A stretch of DNA of 64,000 bases from positions 1 to 64,000 of the forward strand of contig NZ_FWXX01000001.1 of the NCBI RefSeq assembly GCF_900176475.1, read 5' to 3'. Made by a program: the position numbers and the translations under genes. The notes below the pieces were generated by a model. It had not been told where the DNA came from, did no database searches, and saw nothing but the letters and a program-made list of their open reading frames with translations. Shown one piece after another: positions 37,252 through 45,216 of this stretch (position 1 is its first letter; each line of letters begins with the position of its first letter). The DNA is from Tropicibacter naphthalenivorans. GTDB lineage: Bacteria; Pseudomonadota; Alphaproteobacteria; Rhodobacterales; Rhodobacteraceae.

Positions 37252-37862
37252 GCCAAGGCCTTTTCATTTCCTTCGAAGGCATCGACGGTTCCGGCAAATC
37301 GACCCAGGCGCGGCTCTTGGCCGAGACCTTGCGCGAGATGGGCCGCGACGTGGTTCTGACCCGCGAACCCGGCGGCTCTGCCGGGGCCGAGGAGATCCGC
37401 GCGCTGGTTTTGCAGGGCGAGCCGGACCGCTGGTCGCCCGAAACCGAACTGCTGCTGTTCACCGCCGCGCGCCGCGACCATCTGGAACGCACCATTCGCC
37501 CGGCGCTGGCCGCTGGGCAGATCGTGATCTGCGACCGCTTTGCCGATTCGACCCGCATGTACCAAGGCCGCAATGGCCTCCGCCCCGAGGTCGACGCCCT
37601 GCACGATCTGATGATCGGGATGGAGCCGGACCTGACCCTGCTCGTCGACATGGACCCCGCCGCAGGACTTGCCCGCGCCAAGGCCCGCGCCACCGCCGAG
37701 GAACGCTTCGAAGACTTCGGCCTGCCCCTGCAAGAGCAGATGCGCGAGGGATTTCTTGCACTATCGCGGGAGTTTCCCGCACGATTCGCCGTGATTGAGG
37801 GCAATCAAAGCATCGAAACGGTCGCACAGGACATCCTGAGCGTAGTAAAGACCCGGCTATGA
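37248..37862 (+). CDS. tmk: Thymidylate kinase
   Basis: Phosphorylates dTMP to dTDP, an essential step to dTTP. The 204-aa protein has the P-loop EGIDGSGKST (10-19), the DRF motif in VICDRFADSTRMYQG and a lid region near RATAEERFEDFG. It starts with GTG at 37248, overlapping the previous stop by 4 bp, and its stop overlaps holB by 4 bp. The tmk-holB pairing is widespread in bacteria and couples nucleotide supply with replication genes. Confidence 0.96.
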   Translation: MSQGLFISFEGIDGSGKSTQARLLAETLREMGRDVVLTREPGGSAGAEEIRALVLQGEPDRWSPETELLLFTAARRDHLERTIRPALAAGQIVICDRFADSTRMYQGRNGLRPEVDALHDLMIGMEPDLTLLVDMDPAAGLARAKARATAEERFEDFGLPLQEQMREGFLALSREFPARFAVIEGNQSIETVAQDILSVVKTRL

Positions 37863-38971
37863 GCGACGATCTTCCCGAACCAGACCGCGCCCCCGGTGCG
37901 CCGCATCCGCGTGAGACAGCGCAGCTTTTCGGCCAGTCCCACGCCGAAGAGGATTTCCTGACCGCCTATAACTCGGGCCGCCTGCACCACGGCTGGCTGA
38001 TCACCGGCCCGCAGGGCGTGGGCAAGGCGACGATGGCGTGGCGTATTGCGCGCTTTCTGCTGGCGACGCCGCCCGCCGAAGACGGGCTGTTCGGCGCGCC
38101 GCCGCCGCCCGAGACCCTTGATATCGACCCGGAACACCCGGTCGCCCACCGAATGCGCGCCCTGTCAGAGCCGGGGCTGTTCCTGCTGCGGCGCGGCCCC
38201 AACGACAAGGGCGACAAGCTCGCTGCCGACATTCGCGTCGGCGAAGTGCGCAAGCTGGGCGGGTTCTTTAGCCTCTCTGCCGCCGACGGCGGTCGCCGCG
38301 TGGTCATCGTCGACAGCGCCGACGAGCTGAACACCCAAAGCGCCAACGCCATCCTCAAGATGCTCGAAGAGCCGCCCGCGCGCACCACGCTCTTGCTCAT
38401 CAGCCACAGCCCCGCGCGCCTTCTGCCGACGATCCGCTCGCGCTGCCGCGAGTTGCGCCTTGCGCCGCTGGCGCCGGACGCCATGGCCGCCGCGTTGGAA
38501 CAGGCCCACACAGAGGTGCCCGCACAGGACGCCGAGGCGCTGACCGCACTGGCGTCTGGTTCCGTGGGCGCGGCGCTGCGGCTGATCAATCTCGACGGGG
38601 TGTCCTTATATAAGGACCTGCTGGGCGTGCTTGGCTCGCTGCCGCAGCTGGACCGCCCGCGCCTGTTGCAACTGTCCGACAGTTGCGCCGGCAAGGGCAA
38701 GGAAGACCGGCTGGAACTGGCCCTCAGCCTGACCGATCAACTGGTGGCGCGGCTAGCGCGCACCGGGGTCCTGGGCCGCCCGCCCGAGCACGCCGCGACG
38801 CCGGACGAAGCCAAGATCCTGCATCGGCTCGCCCCCGATGCCGCCGCGGGCCGCCGCTGGGCGCAGGCCGCGCAAGAGGCCGGGGACCGCGCCCGCCATG
38901 CCCGCGCGGTCAACGTGGACCCGGCGGCGCTGATGACCGACCTCTTCTTGCAGTTGCAAAACGCGCAATAG
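37859..38971 (+). CDS. holB: DNA polymerase III subunit delta'
   Basis: Clamp-loader subunit of the replicative polymerase. A 370-aa AAA+ type protein with GPQGVGKAT (50-58), SADELNTQSANAILKMLEEP (the sensor-1 and arginine-finger area) and SRCRELRLAPL. The first Lys-Thr position of the P-loop reads GKAT, a degenerate form usual in delta'. It overlaps tmk by 4 bp and ends the operon. Length is normal for alphaproteobacterial delta'. Confidence 0.93.
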   Translation: MSDDLPEPDRAPGAPHPRETAQLFGQSHAEEDFLTAYNSGRLHHGWLITGPQGVGKATMAWRIARFLLATPPAEDGLFGAPPPPETLDIDPEHPVAHRMRALSEPGLFLLRRGPNDKGDKLAADIRVGEVRKLGGFFSLSAADGGRRVVIVDSADELNTQSANAILKMLEEPPARTTLLLISHSPARLLPTIRSRCRELRLAPLAPDAMAAALEQAHTEVPAQDAEALTALASGSVGAALRLINLDGVSLYKDLLGVLGSLPQLDRPRLLQLSDSCAGKGKEDRLELALSLTDQLVARLARTGVLGRPPEHAATPDEAKILHRLAPDAAAGRRWAQAAQEAGDRARHARAVNVDPAALMTDLFLQLQNAQ

Positions 38972-39051
38972 CCCCCCGCATCGCCCCACCCCGCGCCCAA
39001 AGCGGCAGGGGTGGGTGGGTGGGCTGACGCTTTGGGCGCTTTACAAACGAC

Positions 39052-40110
39052 TTAGACAATACCGCCCTTGATCAGACGATCCGCCAGCGCCGCATAAGCC
39101 TGCGCCATCGGACTATCCCCCAGCGCCACCGGCGTGCCGCCATCGCCGCCCAGCCGGGTATCCAGATCAATCGGAAGTTGCGCCAGCAAAGGCACGCCCA
39201 TCTTGGCCGCCTCATCCGCCACGCCGCCGTGACCAAAGATATGGCTGTCCTTGCCGCAATGCGGACAGGTGAACACGGCCATATTCTCGATCAAACCCAG
39301 CACCGGCGTCTTCAACGTCGCAAAGGCATCCAGCGCCTTGCGCGCATCGATCAAAGCCACGTCCTGCGGCGTCGACACCACAATCGCGCCCGCCACCTCG
39401 GATTTCTGGCACAGCGACATCTGCACATCGCCGGTGCCGGGGGGCAGATCGACGATCAAGACGTCCAACTCGCCCCATTCCACCTGCATCATCATCTGTT
39501 GCAACGCCCCCATCAGCATCGGCCCGCGCCAGATCACCGCCTTTTCCTCGGCCAGCATCGAGCCGATGGACATCACCGTCACCCCATGCGCCTGCAAGGG
39601 CACGATCATCTTGCCGTCCGGGCTGGCAGGGCGCGCGGTCAGGCCGAACATGCGCGGCTGCGACGGCCCGTGGATGTCCGCATCCAGCAGGCCGACCTTT
39701 TTGCCAGCGCGCGCCAAAGCCACGGCGAGGTTCGAGGACACGGTGGACTTGCCCACCCCGCCCTTGCCAGAGCCAATCGCCAGCACCGTCTTGACCCCGG
39801 CGGGCTTCATCACGCCCTCTTGCGGTTTCGCATGGCCGCCGATTTTCAAAGCAGGCGCCTTGGCCTCGGCCGTCAGGACCGCACTGACGCCGGTCACGCC
39901 GGGCAGATCCGCCACGATGCGCTCTGCCGCCTTGCGCAAAGGCTCCATCTGCCGGGCAATCTCGGGGCTGGGGGCTTCGATGACAAAGCGCACCTGGCCG
40001 CCTTCGATGGTCAGCGCTCGAATCATGTCCGCAGAAATCAGGTTTCCGCCCGTGGGCAGCGCCAATTTCTGCAATGCAGCGAGAATATCGTCTTTGGAGA
40101 TCTGCATCAT
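39052..40110 (-). CDS. apbC: Mrp/ApbC-type iron-sulfur carrier ATPase
   Basis: A 352-aa P-loop ATPase that carries and delivers Fe-S clusters. The N-terminal MIP18-like domain (about 1-85) is followed by a deviant Walker [10 protein letters not shown] (near 115), [26 protein letters not shown] and the cluster-binding pair CPHCG near the C-terminus ([14 protein letters not shown]). Start ATG 40110, with ATG 40107 next to it. It is divergent from the DUF1127 gene with ~217 bp between starts and convergent with holB. Confidence 0.92.
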   Translation of the reverse strand: MMQISKDDILAALQKLALPTGGNLISADMIRALTIEGGQVRFVIEAPSPEIARQMEPLRKAAERIVADLPGVTGVSAVLTAEAKAPALKIGGHAKPQEGVMKPAGVKTVLAIGSGKGGVGKSTVSSNLAVALARAGKKVGLLDADIHGPSQPRMFGLTARPASPDGKMIVPLQAHGVTVMSIGSMLAEEKAVIWRGPMLMGALQQMMMQVEWGELDVLIVDLPPGTGDVQMSLCQKSEVAGAIVVSTPQDVALIDARKALDAFATLKTPVLGLIENMAVFTCPHCGKDSHIFGHGGVADEAAKMGVPLLAQLPIDLDTRLGGDGGTPVALGDSPMAQAYAALADRLIKGGIV

Positions 40111-40184
40111 TTGCCTTTTCGTGTTAACCGAATGGTAAAAAATACCCTAACGTCACCCACCTTTAGCGCGAACATTCACATAAT

Positions 40185-40210
40185 GTTGCGACTAAAAAAC
40201 CATGCCCCAC
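40185..40210 (+). promoter_or_regulatory. Candidate heat-shock (RpoH-type) promoter for the DUF1127 gene and hairpin array
   Basis: GTTGCGA (40185-40191) and CCCCAC (40205-40210) are separated by 13 bases. This resembles the sigma-32 pattern CTTGAAA / CCCCATnT. In Rhodobacter sphaeroides the equivalent locus is controlled by RpoHI/RpoHII. The match is partial. Confidence 0.35.
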
Positions 40211-40327
40211 AACATATAGATTGCATTTGCTGCATAGCAGCATTGCCGATCCGGACGTTGTGCAAGTGCAGCATTTGCCGCATCTTTAGAGCAACAGAAC
40301 GAACAACGCCACATGAGGCACACGACA

Positions 40328-40546
40328 ATGGCATACGCAACAGACATTTCGATCAACGCCCAAGGCGGTTTGGCAGCACGCGTCGCCGCAGCAATCGCAA
40401 CCCTGCGCGGCAATATGGCCCGCCGCAAGGTTTTCAAGGAAACCCTTCGCGAGCTGAACGCGTTGAGCAACCGTGAGCTGGCCGATCTGGGCATGGGCCG
40501 CTCTGAAATTCGCCGCGTCGCCTACCAGGCGGCCTACGAAGGTTAA
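40328..40546 (+). CDS. DUF1127 small protein (CcaF1-like)
   Basis: A 72-aa basic protein ending in the DUF1127 motif: ARRKVFKETLRELNALSNRE followed by LADLGMGRSEIRRVAYQAAY. Members are Arg-rich and bind RNA; in R. sphaeroides the protein at the matching place (CcaF1) affects processing and stability of the hairpin RNAs encoded just downstream. The start at 40328 is preceded by GAGG about 11 bases upstream; the in-frame ATG 40313 is less likely. The first anti-SD hairpin begins 6 bp after the stop with no terminator between, so mRNA and hairpins are almost certainly one transcript. Confidence 0.88.
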   Translation: MAYATDISINAQGGLAARVAAAIATLRGNMARRKVFKETLRELNALSNRELADLGMGRSEIRRVAYQAAYEG

Positions 40547-40552
40547 GGTTTT

Positions 40553-41196
40553 CCGGACCGGGGCTCTCCTCCTCCCTGCTCCGTTCGGACTGGCGTCAAA
40601 AGCTCTCCTCCCTGAGCTATGCACGCCAAACAATTCGGGATTGCACTCCCGACGGTATGAAGGCTCTTCTCCTCCTCCCTTGAGGGGCCTACATGACCCG
40701 CAGCGATCTTCTCCTCCTCCCTTGAGGATCGCTGCACCAGACAACGGGGCGCTTTGTTCGCCTCAGACATGTGGGTCCCTCTCCTCCTCCCTGGGACAAA
40801 CATGATCGCGGCGGTCTCTCTCCTCCTCCCTGAGACCGCCGCACCAGATAACGGGGCGCCTCGCGCTCCAGACATGTAGGTCCCGCTCCTCCTCCCTGGG
40901 GCCGACATGATCGCGGCGGTCTCTCTCCTCCTCCCTGAGACCGCCGCACCAGATAACGGGGCGCCTCGCGCTCCAGACATGTAGGTCCCGCTCCTCCTCC
41001 CTGGGGCCGACATGATCGCGGTGGTCTCTCTCCTCCTCCCTGAGACCACCGCACCAGACAACGGGGCGCATCGCGCTCCAGACATGTGGGTCCCTCTCCT
41101 CCTCCCTGGGACCAACATGATCGCGGCGGTCTCTCTCCTCCTCCCTGAGACCGCCGCACGTAATTCGGGGGCCCTCTCCTCCTCCCTGGGGTCCCG
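40553..41196 (+). ncRNA. Array of 13 anti-Shine-Dalgarno hairpin RNAs (CcsR/cuckoo type)
   Basis: Thirteen stem-loops expose CTCCTCCTCCCT, complementary to ribosome-binding sites. Loops lie at 40566-40577, 40603-40613 (shorter, CTCTCCTCCCT), 40669-40680, 40711-40722, 40781-40792, 40820-40831, 40886-40897, 40925-40936, 40991-41002, 41030-41041, 41096-41107, 41135-41146 and 41176-41187. Stems are 5-12 bp, e.g. GCGGCGGTCTC/GAGACCGCCGC around the sixth. The locus follows a DUF1127 gene and ends in a strong terminator, as for the stress-induced CcsR1-4 RNAs of R. sphaeroides, which are cut from one precursor. The known array there has four units. Expected role: processed small RNAs that bind G-rich targets. 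The minus strand stays open in several frames here, which is an effect of the repeat and not a gene. Confidence 0.9.
40734..41155 (+). repeat. Four tandem ~105-bp repeats within the hairpin array
   Basis: Copies are 40734-40840 (107 bp), 40841-40945, 40946-41050 and 41051-41155 (105 bp each). Each contains three hairpins: a spacer stem (GGGGCGC/GCGCTCC, no anti-SD loop), a type A anti-SD hairpin (around GGTCCC) and a type B anti-SD hairpin (around GGTCTC). Copies 2 and 3 differ at only two bases, which pair with each other (40917/40943 versus 41022/41048). Confidence 0.95.
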
Positions 41197-41205
41197 CTAC
41201 TTTCA

Positions 41206-41235
41206 CCCCGGTGCCGCTTGGCATCGGGGTTTTTT
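41206..41235 (+). terminator. Terminator of the hairpin array
   Basis: 10-bp arms CCCCGGTGCC (41206-41215) and GGCATCGGGG (41220-41229) with one G-U, loop GCTT, then TTTTTT. Confidence 0.92.
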
Positions 41236-41251
41236 CTTGGTCCGCACAGAA

Positions 41252-41286
41252 AAACGGCCCCGAAACGCGCTGCGCCGGGGCCGTTT
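41252..41286 (-). terminator. Terminator of the riboswitch-controlled gene
   Basis: Perfect arms AAACGGCCCC (41252-41261) and GGGGCCGTTT (41277-41286). On the minus strand the stem is followed by T residues. It faces the array terminator, separating convergent units. Confidence 0.8.
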
Positions 41287-41303
41287 GGTGTTTGGCAAGT
41301 CGG

Positions 41304-41588
41304 TCAGTGCAAGACGCGCCGTGATCGGCCGCCGCGCCGCACCGGGGCCATGGCGCAGGCCCGCGCCGCCTGTCGCAACATGTCGAGAAACGCACCGGCG
41401 GCGCGGCTGTGCGGACACTCCGGCGCCAGTTGCCCCAAAGCTTTGCGCGCTTCCATCGCCGGGCTGGCATCCAGCGGCAACGTCAGCGCCCATTCAAGAA
41501 AGCCTTGCCGGGCGGCCTCTTCGGCGCGCAGGTCGCTGACCTCCTCAAGGTGGTGGACGATCTGGGTGGCGGGCATGAGGGCTGTCAT
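41304..41588 (-). CDS. Small protein of unknown function under a cobalamin riboswitch
   Basis: A 94-aa, mostly helical protein (VHHLEEVSDLRAEEAARQGF ... SRAAGAFLDMLRQAARACAM) with a basic tail. The start at 41588 is chosen because AAAGGAG lies 8 bases upstream. An in-frame ATG at 41666 would add 26 residues with a striking CGCAACPLC cluster, but has a poorer ribosome site. The gene is the first downstream of a cobalamin riboswitch on the same strand, so its expression should fall when B12 is plentiful. This suggests a role in B12 or cobalt handling or a B12-independent alternative, but I recognise no family. A 7-bp hairpin (41605-41624) just ahead of the ribosome site may be part of the expression platform. 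Confidence 0.7.
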   Translation of the reverse strand: MTALMPATQIVHHLEEVSDLRAEEAARQGFLEWALTLPLDASPAMEARKALGQLAPECPHSRAAGAFLDMLRQAARACAMAPVRRGGRSRRVLH

Positions 41589-41689
41589 GGGCCGCGCTCC
41601 TTTCTCTCTGCATCCCCGCAGAGACAGCGCGACGCACAAGGGGCAAGCAGCACAGCCGCACGCCATCCCCGCCCGCCGCAGGTGGACAT

Positions 41690-41880
41690 TTATGCCAAGG
41701 CTGGTTTCCGGACTTGGATCGCGGGCCGTCTGACAGGGCCCTTGTGCCGCGCGCCTTCCCAAAGGGGTCTTCGGTGGCCAGATGCGCGGCGCGTTTCCTT
41801 ACCGTTGCGGGGGCAGTGCCGGAGTTTCACCGGCTTCCCAATTCTCCGCCCCGTGGGGCGACACCTTAACCCCTACAGGC
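41690..41880 (-). promoter_or_regulatory. Cobalamin (B12) riboswitch
   Basis: On the minus strand the conserved B12-box order is visible: GGGAAGCCGGTGAAACTCC, GGCACTGCCCCCGCAACGG, TAAGGAAACGCG, then a peripheral stem GGCGCGCGGCAC and the closing AGTCCGGAAACCAGCC. This is the AdoCbl class layout. It lies in the leader of the small gene at 41304-41588 and is divergent from valS. Exact ends are approximate. Confidence 0.92.
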
Positions 41881-42025
41881 TAGCCCGGATCGCGCCGGCC
41901 TGTCATGCCAAATGCGACCCTTCACGCGTCCCTTGTGCCAAGAGGCGCGAAATTGCCGCCTTCCACTTCCCCTTGGCGCGGGGTTTGGGTACACGATCCC
42001 CAAGCCAATAGACGAGGATCGCCAG

Positions 42026-45000
42026 ATGCCGCTGGAAAAGACATTCAATGCCGCCGAGGCCGAACCGCGCCTCATGCAGACCTGGCTCGATGCGGGTGCG
42101 TTTGCCGCCGGGGCGAACAAATCGCGCGATGAGAGCTTTACCATCATGTTGCCCCCGCCGAACGTCACCGGCGCGCTGCACGTGGGCCATGCGTTCAACC
42201 ACACCTTGATGGATATCCTCACCCGCTGGCACCGGATGCGCGGCTTTGACACGCTGTGGCAGCCGGGGCAGGACCACGCCGGGATCGCGACGCAATTGCA
42301 GGTGGAAAAGAAGCTGAAAGCCGAGCAAGGCATCCGCCGCACCGACCTGACCCGCGCCGATTTCCTGAACCACGTCTGGGACTGGAAGACGCAATACGGC
42401 GGCACCATCATCGAACAGATGAAGCGCCTTGGGGATAGCTGCGACTGGGACCGCAACGCCTTTACCATGTCCGGCGCGCCCGGTGCGCCCGAGGCCGACG
42501 CCGATGGCAACTTCCACGATGCGGTGATCAAGGTCTTCGTCGACATGTACGAAAAGGGCCTGATCTATCGCGGCAAGCGTCTTGTGAACTGGGACCCGCA
42601 TTTCGAGACGGCGATTTCCGATCTGGAAGTCGAGAACATCGAAGTGGCGGGCCACATGTGGCACTTCAAATACCCGCTGGCCGATGGCGTGACCTACGAG
42701 TACCTCGAAAAGGACGAAGAGGGGAACGTGATCTTTCGCGAGACGCGCGATTACATCTCCATCGCCACGACTCGTCCCGAGACGATGCTGGGTGACGGCG
42801 CGGTGGCGGTCTTTACCAATGACGAGCGTTACGCGCCCATCGTGGGCAAGCTGTGTGAGATCCCGGTTGGCCCCAAAGAGCATCGCCGCCTGATCCCGAT
42901 CATCACCGACGAATACCCCGATCCGAACTTTGGCTCGGGCGCGGTGAAGATCACCGGCGCGCATGACTTTAACGACTACCAGGTCGCCAAGCGCAACGAC
43001 ATCCCGATGTACCGCCTGATGGACACCCGCGGGGCGATGCGCGCCGACGGTCTGCCCTACGCCGAGGCGGCCAAGATCGCCATGGACGTGGCGGCGGGCA
43101 AGCGCACCCTGTCCGAAGTCGAGGCCGACACCATCAACCTTGTCCCTGACCACCTGCGCGGTCTGGACCGTATGGAAGCGCGCGAGGCCGTGATCCGCGA
43201 GATCACCGAAGAGGGTCTGGCCGTGATGACCGAGGCCACCGACCCGCGTCTGGGCGCAGCGGCGGTCAAATCCCCCGTTGAGCCGTCCGAAGGCGGCGAG
43301 ATGCGCACCGAGGAAGAACAGCTTGTCCCGCTGGTCGAGTCCAAGCCGATCATGCAGCCGTTTGGCGACCGCTCCAAGGTGGTGATCGAACCGATGCTGA
43401 CCGACCAGTGGTTCGTGGACGCCGAAAAGGTGGTCGGCCCCGCGCTGGACGCCGTGCGCTCTGGCAAGATCAAGATCATGCCCGAGAGCGGCGAAAAGAC
43501 CTATTACCACTGGCTGGAGAACATCGAACCGTGGTGTATCTCGCGCCAGCTGTGGTGGGGTCACCAGATCCCGGTGTGGTATGTCCCCGGCGAGGAAGAC
43601 TGGTACCCGATCTGCGCCGCAACCGAGGCCGAAGCCATCGAGGCCGCCAAGGCGCGCTTTGTCGACGGGACCGAGTTCCGCATCGTCGAGGACGCCAATG
43701 AGGCCGCCGCCGTGCTGGCCGAGGCGCTCAAGCACATGGACGTCGCCGACGAAGGCGCGATCCGCACCTTTGACGCCCCCATGCAGCTGCCGATGTTCCG
43801 CGACCCCGACGTGCTGGACACGTGGTTCTCGTCCGGTCTGTGGCCCATCGGCACGCTGGGCTGGCCCGAGGACACGCCGGAAATGCAAAAGTATTTCCCG
43901 ACCGACGTGCTGGTCACCGGCTCGGACATCCTGTTCTTCTGGGTGGCGCGCATGATCATGATGCAGCTGGCCGTCGTGGACGAAATCCCCTTTCACACCG
44001 TGTACCTGCACCAGCTGGTCCGCGACGAGAAGGGCAAGAAGATGTCCAAGACCACCGGCAACGTCATCGACCCGCTGGAGATCATCAACGATTACGGCGC
44101 CGACGCGCTGCGCATGAACAACGCGGCCATGGCCTCTATTGGCGGTGTGCTCAAGATGTCGGTGGACCGCATCGCGGGCTATCGCAACTTTGGCACCAAG
44201 CTGTGGAACGCCGCCCGCTTTGCCGAGATGAACGACGCCGTGGGTCTGGGCGGCACCCCTGCCCCCAATGCCACGCTCAACAAGTGGATCATGGGCGAGA
44301 CCGCCAAGGTCCGCGAAGTGGTGGATCAGGCGCTGACCGACTACCGCTTTAACGACGCGGCGAACGCCCTGTACGCCTTTGTCTGGGGCAAGGTCTGCGA
44401 CTGGTACGTGGAATTCTCGAAACCGCTGTTCGGCTCGGACGACGCGGCGGTGGCGCAGGAAACGCGTGAAACCATGTCCTGGGTCATCGACCAGTGTCTG
44501 ATCCTGCTGCACCCGATCATGCCCTTCATCACCGAAGAGCTGTGGGGCACGCTTGGCGCGCGCGCCAAGATGCTGGTGCACACCAATTGGCCGACCTATG
44601 CCGCCGCCGACATGGTGGACGCCGAAGCCGAAGCGGAAATCGATTGGGTTATCGGCGTGATCGAGGGCGTGCGCTCTGCCCGGGCGCAGATGCACGTGCC
44701 TGCGGGGCTGTACGTGCCGCTGCTGGCGACGCAGATGGGCGCGGCGGAACAGACCGCTTGGGACAACAACGAGACGCTGATCAAGCGCCTCGCGCGGATC
44801 GAAAGCCTTGAGACGGTTGGCGAATTCCCCAAGGGCTGCGTGGTTGTCCCGGTGGGCGGCGCGACGCTGGGGATGCCGCTGGCGGACATCATCGACGTGG
44901 CCGAGGAAAAGGCCCGTCTGGAAAAGACGCTGGGCAAGCTCGCCAAGGAACTGGGCGGTCTGCGCGGCCGTCTGAACAACCCCAAGTTCGCGGCCTCGGC

Positions 45001-45103
45001 CCCCGCAGAGGTGGTCGAAGAGGCCCGCGCCAACCTTGCGGCGCGCGAGGCGGACGAGGCCAAGATCAAGGACGCGTTGGCCCGTCTGGCCGAGATCGGC
45101 TGA
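42026..45103 (+). CDS. valS: Valyl-tRNA synthetase
   Basis: Charges tRNA-Val; a 1025-aa class I aminoacyl-tRNA synthetase. The HIGH-type motif is HVGH (52-55) in [15 protein letters not shown], and the KMSKS-type motif is KMSKT (672-676). An editing domain (about 215-430) and a C-terminal coiled coil (about 960-1020, rich in Lys/Glu/Arg) complete the normal architecture. The start at 42026 follows GAGGATCG and gives the usual N-terminus ([15 protein letters not shown]). A terminator follows. Confidence 0.97.
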   Translation: MPLEKTFNAAEAEPRLMQTWLDAGAFAAGANKSRDESFTIMLPPPNVTGALHVGHAFNHTLMDILTRWHRMRGFDTLWQPGQDHAGIATQLQVEKKLKAEQGIRRTDLTRADFLNHVWDWKTQYGGTIIEQMKRLGDSCDWDRNAFTMSGAPGAPEADADGNFHDAVIKVFVDMYEKGLIYRGKRLVNWDPHFETAISDLEVENIEVAGHMWHFKYPLADGVTYEYLEKDEEGNVIFRETRDYISIATTRPETMLGDGAVAVFTNDERYAPIVGKLCEIPVGPKEHRRLIPIITDEYPDPNFGSGAVKITGAHDFNDYQVAKRNDIPMYRLMDTRGAMRADGLPYAEAAKIAMDVAAGKRTLSEVEADTINLVPDHLRGLDRMEAREAVIREITEEGLAVMTEATDPRLGAAAVKSPVEPSEGGEMRTEEEQLVPLVESKPIMQPFGDRSKVVIEPMLTDQWFVDAEKVVGPALDAVRSGKIKIMPESGEKTYYHWLENIEPWCISRQLWWGHQIPVWYVPGEEDWYPICAATEAEAIEAAKARFVDGTEFRIVEDANEAAAVLAEALKHMDVADEGAIRTFDAPMQLPMFRDPDVLDTWFSSGLWPIGTLGWPEDTPEMQKYFPTDVLVTGSDILFFWVARMIMMQLAVVDEIPFHTVYLHQLVRDEKGKKMSKTTGNVIDPLEIINDYGADALRMNNAAMASIGGVLKMSVDRIAGYRNFGTKLWNAARFAEMNDAVGLGGTPAPNATLNKWIMGETAKVREVVDQALTDYRFNDAANALYAFVWGKVCDWYVEFSKPLFGSDDAAVAQETRETMSWVIDQCLILLHPIMPFITEELWGTLGARAKMLVHTNWPTYAAADMVDAEAEAEIDWVIGVIEGVRSARAQMHVPAGLYVPLLATQMGAAEQTAWDNNETLIKRLARIESLETVGEFPKGCVVVPVGGATLGMPLADIIDVAEEKARLEKTLGKLAKELGGLRGRLNNPKFAASAPAEVVEEARANLAAREADEAKIKDALARLAEIG

Positions 45104-45126
45104 TCTTTTCCCACACGAAGTACGCG

Positions 45127-45160
45127 AAGGCCGGGAATTTTCCCGGCCTTTGTCGTTTTC
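45127..45160 (+). terminator. Terminator after valS
   Basis: Perfect 10-bp arms AAGGCCGGGA (45127-45136) and TCCCGGCCTT (45141-45150), followed by TGTCGTTTTC. Confidence 0.8.
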
Positions 45161-45200
45161 GCGCCCCATTCCACGGCAATCTAAGCGTGTGTTAACCATT

Positions 45201-45211
45201 GGGGGGGGGGG
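45201..45211. repeat. Homopolymer of 11 G just before a start codon
   Basis: GGGGGGGGGGG occupies 45201-45211, followed by CCGCC and ATG 45217. It serves as the only purine-rich ribosome site for the DUF1963 gene. Such tracts are prone to slippage. Confidence 0.85.
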
Positions 45212-45216
45212 CCGCC

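Noticed and set aside
40734-41155. CRISPR-like regular repeats
   Set aside because: Nearly the whole 105-bp unit repeats, there are no unique spacers and no cas genes; the structure fits the anti-SD hairpin family.
40543-41470. Long minus-strand frames with repeated peptides such as GLREEERDRRDHVGPREEE across the hairpin array
   Set aside because: The 105-bp period is a multiple of three, so frames stay open by repetition. The plus strand shows stems with compensatory changes, loops with the anti-SD motif and a terminator, which explain the sequence as RNA.
41903-45199. 1098-codon minus-strand frame opposite valS
   Set aside because: GC-rich codon bias on the coding strand keeps the opposite frame open; the product is His/Arg/Val-rich and has no domain, whereas valS has all catalytic motifs.
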